A stretch of DNA of 64,000 nucleotides from Gordius sp. MW1 (GCA_964036665.1 OZ038532.1:7812001-7876000); one strand, 5' to 3'. Positions 22,640 to 34,395 are shown, counted from the first letter of the stretch. Notes: generated by a model from the letters alone, not told the origin. Program-made: numbers and translations.

Positions 22640-22771
22640 GGAGGGAGTATGCATGCGAAGGAAGGAGAGAGAAAGAACGTTCTCTTTCAAAGGCTTTGAT
22701 TGAACACCCTTTTCTCTCCTACTAGTGTGCGGGAGGGTAGTGAAAATGTTTAAACATAAAGAAAAACGCTG

Positions 22772-23399
22772 TAATATAGCTTTTAAACTCCAACCCCTCC
22801 CCCTCTCTATAACATAATTTTTTCATCAAAATTGCAAATTCTGAAATTTCCAAGGTTGACACTGAATTTTCAAGGTATATTTTTGAGTTTAAATAAAGAT
22901 ATCATAATTTATAAGAAGATGGGTATCATAAGGAAATAACTTTAATTTGCTAGTAAACATTAGAGACCTGCAAAGGGCCTGTTTTAATCGGCCCGCCTGT
23001 TTCAAAAATTGAATTGAATAAAACACGTTGGCTGCTGCCCTACGCCGATAGTTTCATAATTTACGGTCTGCTAGATTTATACAAAGCCCGAGCCCGGTTG
23101 CGTATTAAAAATTATTTTGCCTTTTTCATATTGTAATTTATTTATTGAAATACTCGGGCAATAAATTTAGGTAACAAATGTTAATAATTAGATAGAAAAA
23201 ACATCCTGCAATCAGAAATATACTTCTGGTAGAGAATTATACCCTGAACAATATGTTTTCAGTGTTTGTCCAGATTATTTGATAAATGAGGTTAAAGGTG
23301 CGAAAAGTAGCCTTAAACGTTTATGGGGCTATATTCCCACGCCATTTGAAATTTAAATATGATATTAATTATCTAATCCTGTAGACCATTTTTTCATCC
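22772..23399. other. AT-rich sequence with a decayed GC-rich hAT-like patch
   Basis: Words such as GGCCCGCCTG and AGCCCGAGCCCGGTTG between about 22970 and 23100 resemble the CCCGAACCCGGCCCG core of the elements at 28.2 and 56.8 kb. No termini could be assigned. Confidence 0.35.
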
Positions 23400-23790
23400 A
23401 CAGGATCATAATTTTGTTTTTATTGCTTCACCTTTACTTTGATTCTATTAAAAGTCCTCCCATTATGTCTGGGAAAACAGATTACATTAAACACTAATGT
23501 ATTACCATTACTGGCAGTGGCTGTGCTGGGTAGTAGTCATTGGCATAGCCAGGTTTTGGATTAAAGGGTGGCAAACGGTTAAAAGTTCAATTAGGTAGGG
23601 GCAAAACAATAAATTTTTCAATTTTTAAGGGTTTTTGCATTGAAGTTTTTTTTTCGTCATTTGGGGGGGGGGCGGCCGCCCCCTTGTCCTCCCCCCCCCC
23701 CTGGGTGTGCCCATGGTAGTAGTAGTAGATTGACAACACCCGGCATTTAATTTCTGGCGTTAAAGAGAAGGAGGGCGACTTAAGTCTGGG
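23400..23790 (+). repeat. Dispersed repeat, second copy (see 11165-11470), split by a MITE
   Basis: GGATCATAATTTTGTTTTTA, CTTCACCTTTACTTTG, AAAGTCCTCCCATTATG and TCTGGGAAAACAGATTAC parallel the reverse of the 11.2-11.47 kb copy. A GGGCGTAGCC-family MITE interrupts it at about 23542-23712. Confidence 0.6.
23542..23712 (+). mobile_element. MITE of the GGGCGTAGCC family
   Basis: GGCATAGCCAGGTTTTGGAT at the left and CTGGGTGTGCCC at the right are diverged family termini. The body has GGGGCAAAAC, AAGGGTTTTTGCATTGAA and a G10/C13 stem. TAGTAGT-rich flanks on both sides are compatible with the 9-bp duplication seen in other copies, but the microsatellite blurs it. Confidence 0.7.
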
Positions 23791-23889
23791 GCTTGTCGAT
23801 GTAAAAAGATAGGGATGAATTAATTTTGTATATAAAATAAATCAAAAATTATTAAAGCTAGGCTAAATGAAATAATTTATTCCTCTCCC

Positions 23890-26800
23890 CTTTATTTTTT
23901 TTCCTATAGCTGTTTGTCACATTTAGTGGTCAGCTCCTTCAAGTAGATTCTCCATGTATTCCTGCATTTACACCAGCTTCGCTTTAGCTCGTACCCTCTC
24001 AAGTCCATATCTATTTTATGCTTCCATGTCAGTTTAGGCCTCCCTCTCTTTCGCTTATTTTCGACTTGCACTTTCTTGATACGAATACCCAAGTGACTTT
24101 CCTCCCGTCTTTTTAAATGGCCATACCACCTCAATCTTCTTACCACCAACTTTCTCTGAATCGGAACTACATTTAGTTTATCCCTTGTGTCTTGATTCCT
24201 TATATGGTCGTTTTTGCTTATTCCCAAGATCCATAACATTCGCATCTCCATTGTAGCCAAGCTTTGCTCCTCTTTTGCCTTAATTGCCCAGGTTTCCGCT
24301 CCATACAATACCGTGGGCACAATTACGGTGTTATATAACCGTCCTTTCAATTTGGGTGGGATGTGTTTGTCACATAGGACACCACTCAACTCCCTGAATT
24401 TTAGCCAGCCTGCGTTTATTCTTGCCTTAATTTCGTTTTCCACACCTCCATCACATTGTACCCTAGAACCAAGATATTTGAATTCCTTCCTACTGCTTAA
24501 ACACGAGTCATCGATTTGCAAGTGTGTTTCTTTGTATTCAGTCCCCGACTACAAGCATACATATTAAGTTTTATCTCGGTTGACCTTTTGGCCTTTGCTT
24601 TCAATTTGCTCCATCCACACTTTTACCTGCTCTGCTAATTCCACATTTGAACCTGCGCACAGGACGATATCATCTGCAAAGAGCATTGCCCAAGGTGATT
24701 CGCGTTTCAGGTCCTTCGTTATCGAATCCATTATTTTTATTAAGAGCAATGGACTTAGGGCCGATCCTTGATGCACACCGACATTTAGACAGAACCCCTT
24801 TGTGTACCACTGGATGTCCGAACATTGGTTTTTGCGTTTCTATACATATCCTTTATTAACATTATATAAGCGTCAGGTACACCATTGGAACTCAGGCTAT
24901 CCCATATCAACTGCCTTGGCACTTTATCGAAAGCTTTCTCAAGATCAATGAAACACATATTAAGATCCTTTTGTTTTTCCTTATATAATTCCATAAGCCT
25001 CCTAAGACCATGTATTGCATCTCAAGTCGACTTTCCAGGCATAAACCCAAATTGTCGTTCACCTATTGAGATTATTTTTCGGAGTCTAGCTTTTATAACC
25101 TTTTCCCACACCTTCATACGTAACTCGTTAACTTTGTCACTCGATAGTTGTTGCCATTCTTGTACATCTCCCCTCATTTTATAGATATGTATAACATAGC
25201 TTTCCCTCCACTCATCAGGCATCATACCACTTGCAAGAATTTTGTTAAACAGCTTTGCAAGTAGATGTACACCTAAGGGTCCTAGAGCATTTTGAAACCT
25301 TCCATAAGTATATTATCAGGTCCCACCGCTCTATCCATGGTCATCTTTTTAAGCACCTGGTCAACCTCATCTGTTGTCACTTCTAACTCTGGGTCACATT
25401 CATAGTTCTTGCTTTCGCAGTGGTCCGAAACTAATTTTCACTGTTTAATAATTCTTTATAGTATTCCTCCCAACGATCTATGATTTGATGGTCCAGAGTT
25501 AGAGTGATGCCTTCCTAGCTCTTTGTGGTTTTCACGTTTACCACATCCTTTGAGTTCCTTGCCCTAGTTTTTGCGATTTAGATCATTCTTTCCCCTTCTT
25601 TACTGGTTAAATTGGCATTCAAATTCTCGTAGACCTTTGTTTTAGCCTTGGCTACACAACGTTTTGCCTCATTTTTAGCTTTCACATATGCCAATCGTGT
25701 TTCTTCATTTCTGTTGCCTGACCATAATTTGTAAAGCTTTCTTTTCAACTTAACCAGACGTTGCACGTCTTCGTTCCACCACCATGTCTCCTTATCTTTT
25801 TCTATGCCTGGTTTACCTTCTCCTAGAACACATCTCGCTACTGATCGTACCGTGTTAGCTATGTTACTCCACATATCGTTAGCATTCTGCTGATCATCTA
25901 TTTGCAGATGTTCAATTATTTGATCATTGTAAATATCTTTCAATTTTGGTAGCCGGAACCATTTGATTTTCCCATTTAATCTCTTCGGCTTTGGTGTTTT
26001 TGCCTTGGAGATGGTATAGTCCATCACAACAAGTCTATGCTAGGCTGCAATAGCCTTACCTGGTATCACCTTACAATTTCTTACATTCTTTGATTCCTTT
26101 CTTGATATTAGGAGGAAGTCAATCTGCAAAGATCGATTTCCACTTTTATACGTTATTAAGGTATTTTCATTCTTTTTGAAGAAGGTATTTGTGATGGCCA
26201 TATCAAATGCTAGGCCTGTTTTCAATATTTCGTCGCCTTCATCGTTTCTCGCTTCGTATCCATTTCCACCATGGTACCGTTCAAATCCTTCTCTTGTCTT
26301 GCCTACGTGACCATTCATATCCGCTCCAATTATAACCATTTCGGCTTTGGGAATCATACGCAACGTTTCGTCTTATTCTTCCCGAAAGTCCTCCTTATCT
26401 GTGCATCCTGTTTGACGAGCATATCCGGAAACTTATTTGACCCTCTATGCATAGTTTCAACATCATCAGTCGTCCACTTTTTCTTTGTACCTCAATGACT
26501 TTATCTTGCAGATGTGAGGCTAGTATGATTACCACGCCATTTTTATTCATTTCTAGGCCATTGAAATATAGTTTATAGCCTTCATCTATGATCCTTGCTT
26601 TTGCGCCTTTCCATCTTGTTCCCTGTATACACGCTATATCGACAAGTCGCTTGCTGAGAGTGTCAGCAGCTTCTTGGCATTTTGCAGTCATCGTTCCAAC
26701 ATTTAGCGAGCCCACTCTCAATCTTGTCTTTAGCTAACTAATTTCTTTAACTACATCCGTTTGCGAAAGATGTAGTGACCCTCGTTGATTTTTCACATGA

Positions 26801-26935
26801 TACGGGCGCCTACCATACGCGTCGTTTACGGAGGACGGCCTAGCGCTTTCATTATTATGAACTTTCATAACACTTGGATCAGCGGTGACGCTCGGCTATT
26901 CAGGCTTGACAGCCGTGTTGACGATGTGAGATATT
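23890..26935 (-). mobile_element. Second RTE-clade LINE, near full length, decayed
   Basis: On the minus strand it begins near 26935 with a 5' UTR that shares CGTCCTCC and AAACGACGCG with the first RTE and ends after the ORF near 23890. Length and domain order equal the first copy, but the protein differs throughout, so it is a separate RTE family. The target duplication could not be read. Confidence 0.8.
23904..26721 (-). pseudogene. RTE pol of the second LINE, broken frame
   Basis: The endonuclease begins MRVGSLNVGTMTAK with CIQGTRWKGAKARI. Its C-terminal part (26363-26040) holds GADMNGHVG and LQIDFLLISRK. The linker (26027-25578) includes ETWWWNEDVQ. RT motifs are QFGFMPGKST (25225-25022), CFIDLEKAFDKVPRQL (24994-24785) and LFADDIVLC (24776-24564). 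The thumb and C-terminal part (24521-23904) contain LYGAETWA and RLRWYGHLKRR. At least five frame breaks or stops separate these pieces. Endonuclease nicking and target-primed reverse transcription are the ancestral roles; this copy is dead. Confidence 0.9.
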
Positions 26936-26952
26936 TTTAATCGAAATAAGTG

Positions 26953-27024
26953 CTGGAGGTGGTATCGAACCTGCAACCTCTTGTTTCAAGTCTAAACTTA
27001 TATCCACTACGCCACCACGCCCCT
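26953..27024 (-). repeat. tRNA-Ser-like SINE head or tRNA pseudogene
   Basis: Reading the minus strand, an A box TGGCGTAGTGG (27014-27004) and B box GGTTCGATACC (26971-26961) are spaced as in a tRNA. AGACTTGAAA sits in the anticodon position, as in tRNA-Ser(UGA). The T-stem does not pair well, so a functional tRNA is unlikely and a SINE or pseudogene is preferred. It lies directly beside the 5' end of the second RTE. Confidence 0.55.
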
Positions 27025-27199
27025 CCCTTAATTTATATATCAAATTTATTAAACCAAAATTATACCGATTAATTTGCAAGTTATTGAAGTTTTAAAAAAG
27101 GCTAAAATTGCTGTTTTTCGCAACTTTGACAGCAAATAATATAAAAACTTGACTTATAGGGAAAAAACCAAAATAAACTTTACCAAAATCTGCAAACAT

Positions 27200-27355
27200 G
27201 AATATGATTTTGATATTGAGGCAGGGAGAGGCGGCTGCCCCTTCTAAATCCAAAAACCATTTAAAGTTATCTAATTAAGACTATATTCAACAATAACTTA
27301 TTTTGCCTCGTTCTATTAATATTGCCCCTTCTGGTTCCAATCCTGGTTAAACCCA
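27200..27355. mobile_element. MITE remnant of the 5.7-kb type
   Basis: GAGGCGGCTGCCCCTTCTAA, ATCCAAAAACC, ATTGCCCCTTCTGG and TTCCAATCCTGG follow the order seen at 5740-5865. The left terminus is degraded and no duplication is visible. Confidence 0.55.
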
Positions 27356-28205
27356 TGACTAGAAGTCAAAGAAGAAGTCCCTGATCTGCGCTTAAAAAGA
27401 TGGCTTTGTGTAAAGTAGAACCAGAGAATACACCTATTAGGGATTTATTTACTTGTAAAGCTTTTCAACAAATATTTGCAAGTGAGAGGAGGATGCCGGA
27501 TGAGTGGAGGAAAAGGTATGTTATATCAATTTATAAATGAAAAGAAATGAAAATAGTGTCATTTTAATCGCAGGATTTGATGCTATATTCAACCGAATAT
27601 GTATTTTATATAAAGTTGGGGCGGAGGGGAATTGATGATTGATTACAAATTTTTAGAGTCAAGTATTTATATATGTCAAATGTGTAATTATAGCCATGTC
27701 TAACAAGACCGCATACTGCAGATATTGACCTCAATGTTCCTTAAATTAACATTCTAGTCTTTGATCTTTAAGAGATTATTACAGCCATTATAATAAGTAT
27801 ACATTACATTATATGCGGGGAAACATCCAATTATAACGAAATATAACCTAAATGTTTTAAAACTCGACAGATAAAACTAGCAGTTATGCAATGAATGTAT
27901 GGGAAAAGGTAATAGAAGCCAGACGCCTAAATATAATATATGCTTGATATGTCAACTTCAGATAAAGTGCACAGTCTTGAGCCACTTATCTAATCATATA
28001 AAAAAATAAACGGATGTACATATCCATATGTATTAATTCGATTTCGAAAAATAAGATTTCTAGGGTTGCTATGGATAAGCCTGACTTACAACGGTGTATC
28101 CGAGGTTTATAAAAAGTTAATAAAGGATATGTCTAATACGGTAAGAACCAAAGTACGGACAGCGCGGTCTATCAAAAGGATATAGGCCAATTTTAGGTTG
28201 TGCAT

Positions 28206-28612
28206 CAGAGGTCAGATTTGTTAAAGGTTTTCTACCCGAACCCGGCCCGGTCCTATTTTATAACTATGCACCGCCTTGGGTCCGCCTGAACCATTCTAAC
28301 TGTCCGCCCGGACATGCCCGAATTATTACAAGGCCCGGCCCGAAATGATGTTCCTAAAATTTTTAAAAGAGGAGATGGTTATATTACGTAAAATTTTTTT
28401 ATTTAATTTATAATTTTTTTTGGATAAAAACCAGGATTAACAAAAAAGTGACAGATTAATACACAAAAACAGAACAATACATTATAAAATAACATAGAGC
28501 CCGAATTGCCCGAATCATATTATGGTGCCCGCCCGGGCCCGTCCAAAAATCTAAATTTATGTTTTTACCTGGCTCGGTTTTCGGGCAGCGGGCCGGGCAG
28601 GTCTGGTCTCTG
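28206..28612. mobile_element. 407-bp hAT-like MITE inside the RT gene
   Basis: CAGAGGTCAGATTTG at the left and CAGGTCTGGTCTCTG at the right are inverted. Flanks TTGTGCAT and GTGTGCAC match at six of eight bases. The subterminal CCCGAACCCGGCCCG and GCCCGAATTATT words recur in the 56.78-kb copy, so the two are one family. It separates two adjacent RT segments, which fixes its insertion as younger than the LINE. Confidence 0.8.
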
Positions 28613-28829
28613 GTGTGCACTAAATCCATTGTTTTTCATCATGATAGATTGCATAGCCAAGGACATAAAACGTGAAATACCCCTGTCACTGTCTTCGAGG
28701 ATAATATAGTGATTTACTTAAATTCGTAGGTTAAATTGGCAGCTCAAAAAAAGTGTGAATGGATCGGATTGAAAGCAATTGTCTCAAAGTCTACTAGAAA
28801 GAATATTTATGCTTGAAGCAGAAAATGAT

Positions 28830-30258
28830 CAGTGTTTCGATCTCGTCTCGGTCTCGAAAGTAAAATTTCGTCTCATCTCGGGCGTTATTATGAGAGTCTC
28901 AATATCGTCTTGTCCCAACCAAAAATTCTCGTTTCCACGAGAAATCTCGACATGTCTCGACTTTAAATTTTTTAAATAAAATATGAATTCTCCTTTTAAT
29001 CCGTTTAATACAAATAATTTTTTTTTAATTAAAATGGCGAACCATTTTTTGTCAAAAACTTTTATAAACAAGTCCCTAACAACTTCGAACTAGCTGATAC
29101 CTAAGTTAGAATTGGCTAAAGCAAGTAACCCTTTAGTTAAATTTAGATGAGAGCTAGCCATTTAGTAAACTAAGAAATCTCTCGCAGTTTACTATATTGT
29201 TAGAGAAACCTGGTGTTACATATGTAATTACACATTACACCGATGTAAAAACACCAATAAAAGTAGTATTGTTACTAGAATAGGAACGAGTTTTTAGCCT
29301 TTAAATGAATTGCACATATATAATTTTATAGCTAATATTTTCAAATTAAAAGGTAAACGATTTCTTTATAGTGTAAGACCTCATATTATATCCTATAAAA
29401 TTTGATTGATACATTTTTTGAATAATTTAACAATAAAATATTTTTTAACGCTTATGCTGATTTATTTTAATTTAGTTGAAAACATAGAGAATTTTGAGGA
29501 ATATAATTTACCTGCCAACCCTACTTTATAAGGTGATGTAAATGGCAAAACAAATGCATTACTTCATTTATGGCTTGAGAATTTCAGCGGTGTATTTTGA
29601 TAAAGCATAACAGACTCCTGATACTCATGATTTAATCTAATGCTTTTGAAGGCAATCGTTCGGTAGGCACAAAATCCGATGGGTCTTTCATAATATTAAG
29701 CCATTGTAGCCAAATTTGTATATTTAAATTAGAATGAATAAGAATTCAAAATAGCATCAAATCAGACAGTTTGATATATTTTTGCGAAATTTGAAGATGC
29801 TATGTTAATATTTATTACTTCATCAAGCATTTTAGGTCTGTATGTTTATATTATATACTAATTAATGCTAAGGATACTAATATGCGATAAAAATATTTAA
29901 ATACTATTTATATGTCCTAACGGCAACTCACCATAAAAATGCTAGAGCTTTTTAATTTTAATTTTATGCGGTAAATTGGGTGTTTAAATTATCCCAAAAA
30001 ATATTCCAATTATATTATTTTACAATTAACATTTTAAAATGAGATTCACAAATAATTAACTAAATATGCTATGTTATAATTATGATGGTGAATCAAGAAA
30101 TTTAAAGCCGAGATTTCGCTGACAAAATCTCGTCTCGAGGTCGAAATTCTTGTCTTAGGTCTCGGCACAATTTTTCAAAGTCTCGTCTCATCTCGTCTCG
30201 TCTTAAAAAACCGAGACGAGCCAAGATCGAGATTTTTCTCAGATTTTTGGCATCACTA
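28830..30258. mobile_element. hAT-like element with CTCGTCTCG-rich ends
   Basis: The left end CAGTGTTTCGATCTCGTCTC and the right end (complement TAGTGATGCC, then AATCTGAG and TCTCGATC) are both dense in TCTCGTCTCG words, in opposite orientation. The roughly 1.1-kb centre is AT-rich with no transposase frame. Eight-base flanks share only AAAA, so the exact borders are provisional. Confidence 0.55.
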
Positions 30259-30560
30259 AAAAGAGACAAAGAAATATATCTAGACAAATTTTTGAACAAT
30301 AAAAAATATTTTAATATCCCTCAGCTTAAGTGTACAATGCAATGGGGGTGGAAAGCGAATCGCCAAGAATCGTCTAAGTTAGGCTATTAGTCAGGTGTGT
30401 AAGACAACACACATTACTCGCAGTGAAAGGACAAACATGACCGTTATCGTGACAAAGGTGATATATGGAGGAGGGACATGGGTAAGGGAAGCCAAGTTCA
30501 CTACAATGGAAATGGATATGTTAAGATGCATATTACGAATTACCATGTTTGAATCTTTTC

Positions 30561-31086
30561 TCTAGCACAAGTTTGTCCTAATTGTTGATATAAATTTAAT
30601 GAACTATTTATTTTGTGGTGTACCTGTTGTATATTTGAAGTAGTAATAGGACCATAAATTTAGCTTGCTTATTGACTAATAAAAAATATGGTACAATAAA
30701 ATTTTACTTTTGCGTTATCTATACATCATGATAAAGTTAGGTCTTAATAGATTCAAATTTTAAATCTACTCAAATAAATCACTATTTAATAAATTTGCAT
30801 GATTTTTAAATTTAAATCCTTGCAACATAGTTGTGCCAACACTTATTTATGATATTTAGTTTTCCTTGTGCAGCGGGTAATTCGTTAATTTTAAATCGAT
30901 AAGGCCCGGAAACCATCGGCCATTTTGGTAAACAACACATTTGCTATAAAAATCATTTTAATTAAGGTATTATTATTTTAAAAATCGATACTCATATTGT
31001 ATATATATAATCCTATTTTTCCTATTCAGAATTCGCTATATACCATATTTCTATGTTATCATATACAAGGTTTTGGTTAAACTCCT
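30561..31086. other. Upstream region of the hnRNP K gene
   Basis: An AT-rich stretch. No further exon with a coding signal was found, and several TATA-like words near 30995-31010 are not distinctive in this composition. Confidence 0.35.
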
Positions 31087-33198
31087 ATGTCATCACATTC
31101 TGAATCCTCTGAAGGTACCTTAATTTTATAAAATTGTTTTTAGAGACTTTATAGGACAAAAGCGCCGTTCTTCTCGCTCACCTTTTAATGATAGAAAATC
31201 TTCCAAAAAATCAAGGATAGAATCACTTGAAATGGAAACACGTCTTCTTATTCCTAGCAAAGTTTAAATTAATTCGGAATTCCATATTTATCTTTCTAAT
31301 AGCACGCTGGAGCCATTATAGGAAAGTCTGGTTCTACTATTAATAGGCTGAGGGAAAAGGTACTTGCTTAATTTTTACCTGAATTTTGCCCCATATTTTA
31401 TTTGAACATTTTATCTTACATTAAATTTAAATTCTATAATTAATCTTTGAAATTATTTTAATATTGCCTATTTCCATCGCCCTTTCCTTGACCCGTACCC
31501 GATCCTATTAATTATCTCCAAACCATCGCCAATTACGTTACTTCCAATTTAAAACCAACAATCCACCCTTAGTATGCCATAATTCTCAGTCTCCCTGACA
31601 GTACTACCCCAGAACGGTAAAATCGCACCTTATCCCTCCTGAAAATTTGAATACAATTTCACATATCTCTCGTTAAACCATTTTATTATCATTATATTTT
31701 TTTAGGGTATTAGCTTTAACAGGTGGTAATTTAAAAAACCACATTGATTGCCTGGAAGAAATATTGACCATCCTTAAAGATGTATATATATATGATTGCA
31801 TCATTTTATATTTTTTATAGTCTGATAGAATAGAAGATGTTAATTTATCAGAACTTAGAATGTTAGTTCATCAGAGCCAAGCAGGAGCAGTAATTGGCAA
31901 AGGTGGAGCTCGTATACGTGAAATGAGAGAGGTATCCACAGTTTATATGTTTTTTGACACATCCTAATTGAAAATATTAGCATACAGGAGCTACAGTTAA
32001 AGTATTTGCCACTATGTGTCCCAATTCTTCAGATAGAATTGTACTTTTGGCAGGAAAACCGTCAGAAATTATTGAATGTTTGTATGAAGTGTATGATACT
32101 TTGGACAAAGTAAAATTAAATACACTTAAATGTTATATATATCTAATTACGTTAGGCTCCACCTAAGGGACCTAGATATAATTACAACCCATATGATTAT
32201 GATCATTACTTGGCTCCAGAATATGGTGGTTTCTTGGACAATCGTCCTAAAGGTGGTAAAATGCATTTTGCAGGAGGTAGACCACCTATGAATGGCCCTC
32301 CTGGAGGTATGCCTTATGGGGGTGGTCATCAAATGCCACCTGGTGGATATCCCCCTGCTGGACCCCCTTATGGGATGGCAGGAGGCATGCCACCCAGAAG
32401 ACCACCACCACCTCCTTACAATGATGATGATAGGCATGAAGCGTAAGTTTTGAATTTATTTGAAGAAATGTTTTAATTATCTTCTGCTTATTTTTCATAC
32501 AGAAGGAGACCTCATTATGGATTAGATGGCAACGTAAGTTTCATATTTTTTTTTTCAATTTTGTAGCAACTTTTATATCTGTGTATTTCTATTAAAGGCA
32601 AATGGAGACCAGCCTGTTTCAAGTACACAAGTTACCATACCAAAAGATGTAAGTTTTACAGTAACAAAAAATAAAATCTACATTATTTGATAGCTTGCTG
32701 GTGCAATTATTGGTAGGGGTGGGGAAAGGATTAGACAAATACGTGAGGAATCTAATGCAAAAATTAAAATTGATCAAACTATACATGGGGACAATGAAAG
32801 GATAATAACCATAGAAGGCACTCCAGGATCTATTAGATATGCTCAAGTGCTGTTACAAGATTCGTAAGTACTTGAGCTATTCACTTAAAATGCCTTTTTT
32901 GCTCACCACTTTATCATTACAATGTGTGATTGCCCTCATGGAAGACTAGTGATTTTGTTGTTGTATAATTGAAATTATGATTTTTTTCAAATTATTTGGT
33001 CCAGCTGTGCCAACTAACTTTTGAAAATGTCAACAAGAAATCACTATCTTCTCTAAGGTTTTTCAACCTTCCATTTTAAGCTTGCACAGGATTATTGTTT
33101 CACTAAGAACCTAAATGGAATTTTACATTAATATGTACTTTCATTTTATTATTTATCACAGGGTTAGAAGATTTGGTGGTAAGAAAGGACGTTTTTGA
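31087..33198 (+). CDS. hnRNP K homologue, triple-KH RNA-binding protein, 12 exons
   Basis: Exons: 31087-31114, 31146-31261, 31303-31359, 31573-31616, 31706-31781, 31821-31931, 31981-32109, 32156-32442, 32503-32533, 32598-32648, 32694-32863 and 33162-33198. All introns are GT-AG and join in phase to 378 codons. KH1 (about residues 40-105) has [24 protein letters not shown] and [15 protein letters not shown]2 (about 110-185) has [17 protein letters not shown] and [13 protein letters not shown] Gly/Pro/Met-rich linker contains [13 protein letters not shown]3 (about 305-372) has [25 protein letters not shown] and [10 protein letters not shown]. The order and the linker position match animal hnRNP K, a nuclear-cytoplasmic protein that binds C-rich RNA and single-stranded DNA in splicing, translation and transcription. 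A basic N-terminal [18 protein letters not shown] stretch is probably nuclear-localising. Human hnRNP K is 463 residues, so the linker is shorter here. Exon 2 uses the second AG of TTTTTAGAG; using the first would create a stop. Confidence 0.93.
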
Positions 33199-33335
33199 AT
33201 TTTTTTGTTTTGATTTCAGACACCTTATGTATATTTTACCAATATATTAGCTTTATTATATTTACATAACTGTAACAACATGATTCTCTACCAATATGTA
33301 TTATAAATACAAATTAAACCTATATTATTTTATCT

Positions 33336-33341
33336 AATAAA
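33336..33341 (+). promoter_or_regulatory. Candidate polyadenylation signal of the hnRNP K gene
   Basis: AATAAA lies 137 bases after the stop codon, on the gene strand, in AT-rich sequence. It is plausible but not unique. Confidence 0.45.
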
Positions 33342-33999
33342 CCTGATGAATTTATTTTATTTGCTATCATAGAATATAACCTATTTGAACTTCATAGCAT
33401 ATTAAGATATTAATCCCTAGCATATTAAATTACTTTAATCAATCATAATAATTAACATGTTTAATGAAATCAATACATATACTTATATTTAATTATTTAT
33501 ATGATATACAAAATTTTTAATCGAATTCAGCAATTTTTGGCTAAATAGTTTTATACATTGCACAGTTATTTATGAAAGTTTTTCCAAATATTAAGCCAGT
33601 TGTTAAAGTATAATATGACCTTTTTAGGCATTGACCAGCTTAGATAAAGGATTTTTTAATTAAAAATATCCTTTTTAAAACCCTTTTATCGAATTTTTGA
33701 TGTCATAAATTTTTTATAAGATCTATTACAAGGGTCATCCTTTTTTAGTAATAATCGGCACTTTTTCCTCTAAGAAGCACTTATACACACAAGTCTCTTA
33801 AAACTTGATTGAAAAGCTTTTATACAGTTGTAGTAAAAAGGTGTTGAATATATTAAGGATGTTTTAGTAGAGGATATTCGTGATAGAATACACATAAAAT
33901 ACAAAATCCCATTAAAAAATTAAAATCATTTTTGAAATATATTTTTAAGATGTGTTTTACTATAAGAAATTTATTTATAATAATTCTACCTATTAAGTT
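33342..33999. other. AT-rich intergenic sequence
   Basis: No gene or element is supported. Confidence 0.4.
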
Positions 34000-34395
34000 T
34001 AAAAACAAAAACTTTAAAAGTGCCCAGATGAAGTAGGGCCTTCAAAAAAATTTATAAAATATATTTTATTTAATAATTCTAAAAAACTTTTTGAAATATT
34101 TACCTATTTTATTTTTAAAGTTCAACACCTACTATTGCAATTCAAGTCAAAATATTATTTTAATAGGGGGAAAAAGAGGAATATGGAAACTATATTATGT
34201 ACGCCGTGCGAAGATAATTATTTAATATCTAGTTAAGTTTATTTAACTCATGTTTTATAAAAGATTAAGTTGCTTAGTTCAATTCGCGTCGGGCCACATT
34301 ATCAGGTCCGACCCGAGACCCGATTATTTAATTAAATTATGCCCGGAATCCCGATCGGACCGGGCTTAGGGCGGCCCATGCAGAGCCCTAAATAC
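34000..34395. repeat. Diverged copy of the 39.9-kb hAT MITE
   Basis: GAAGATAATTATTTAATATC, TTTTATAAAAGATTA and the GC-rich run ending GGGCGGCCCATGCAGAGCCC follow the order at 40365-40596. The left end near 34036 (TAGGGCCTTC) is weak and no duplication is visible. Confidence 0.6.

Larger units (their letters stand above)
17776..22771. mobile_element. Long-terminal-inverted-repeat element, host to a LINE and a hAT
   Basis: The left arm starts CAGCGTTTTTCATGTTTGAA and runs inward through CCTCCCGCAAACTGGTAGGA, GAGAAAAGGGTGATCAATCA and GACTTTGCCCC. The right arm ends AAACATAAAGAAAAACGCTG and mirrors the same blocks in the same order, giving inverted arms of about 280 bp. The right arm is cut by the hAT at 21602-22639 and the interior by the RTE at 18077-21142. 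Without these inserts about 0.9 kb of non-coding sequence remains, so the element was a small foldback or MITE. The target duplication is not resolved. Confidence 0.8.
27400..30560 (+). mobile_element. Third RTE LINE fragment, cut by two non-autonomous DNA transposons
   Basis: Forward-strand pieces follow RT order: FASERRMPDEWRKRYVIS (about 27475-27530), AMNVWEKVIEARR (about 27890-27930), VYKKLIKDMSNTVRTKVRT (about 28110-28160), LNPLFFIMIDCIAKDIKREI (about 28620-28680), then ethionine-like debris and IYGGGTWVREAKF with MEMDMLRCILRIT (about 30460-30545). The DNA between pieces contains a hAT-like MITE (28206-28612), a second element (28830-30258) and unplaced sequence at about 27545-27885. No endonuclease domain is left. 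A clearly inactive relic. Confidence 0.75.

Noticed and set aside
32147-32498. Reverse-strand frames over the hnRNP K linker exon
   Set aside because: Shadows of the Gly/Pro-rich exon 8, which has in-phase splice junctions on the forward strand.
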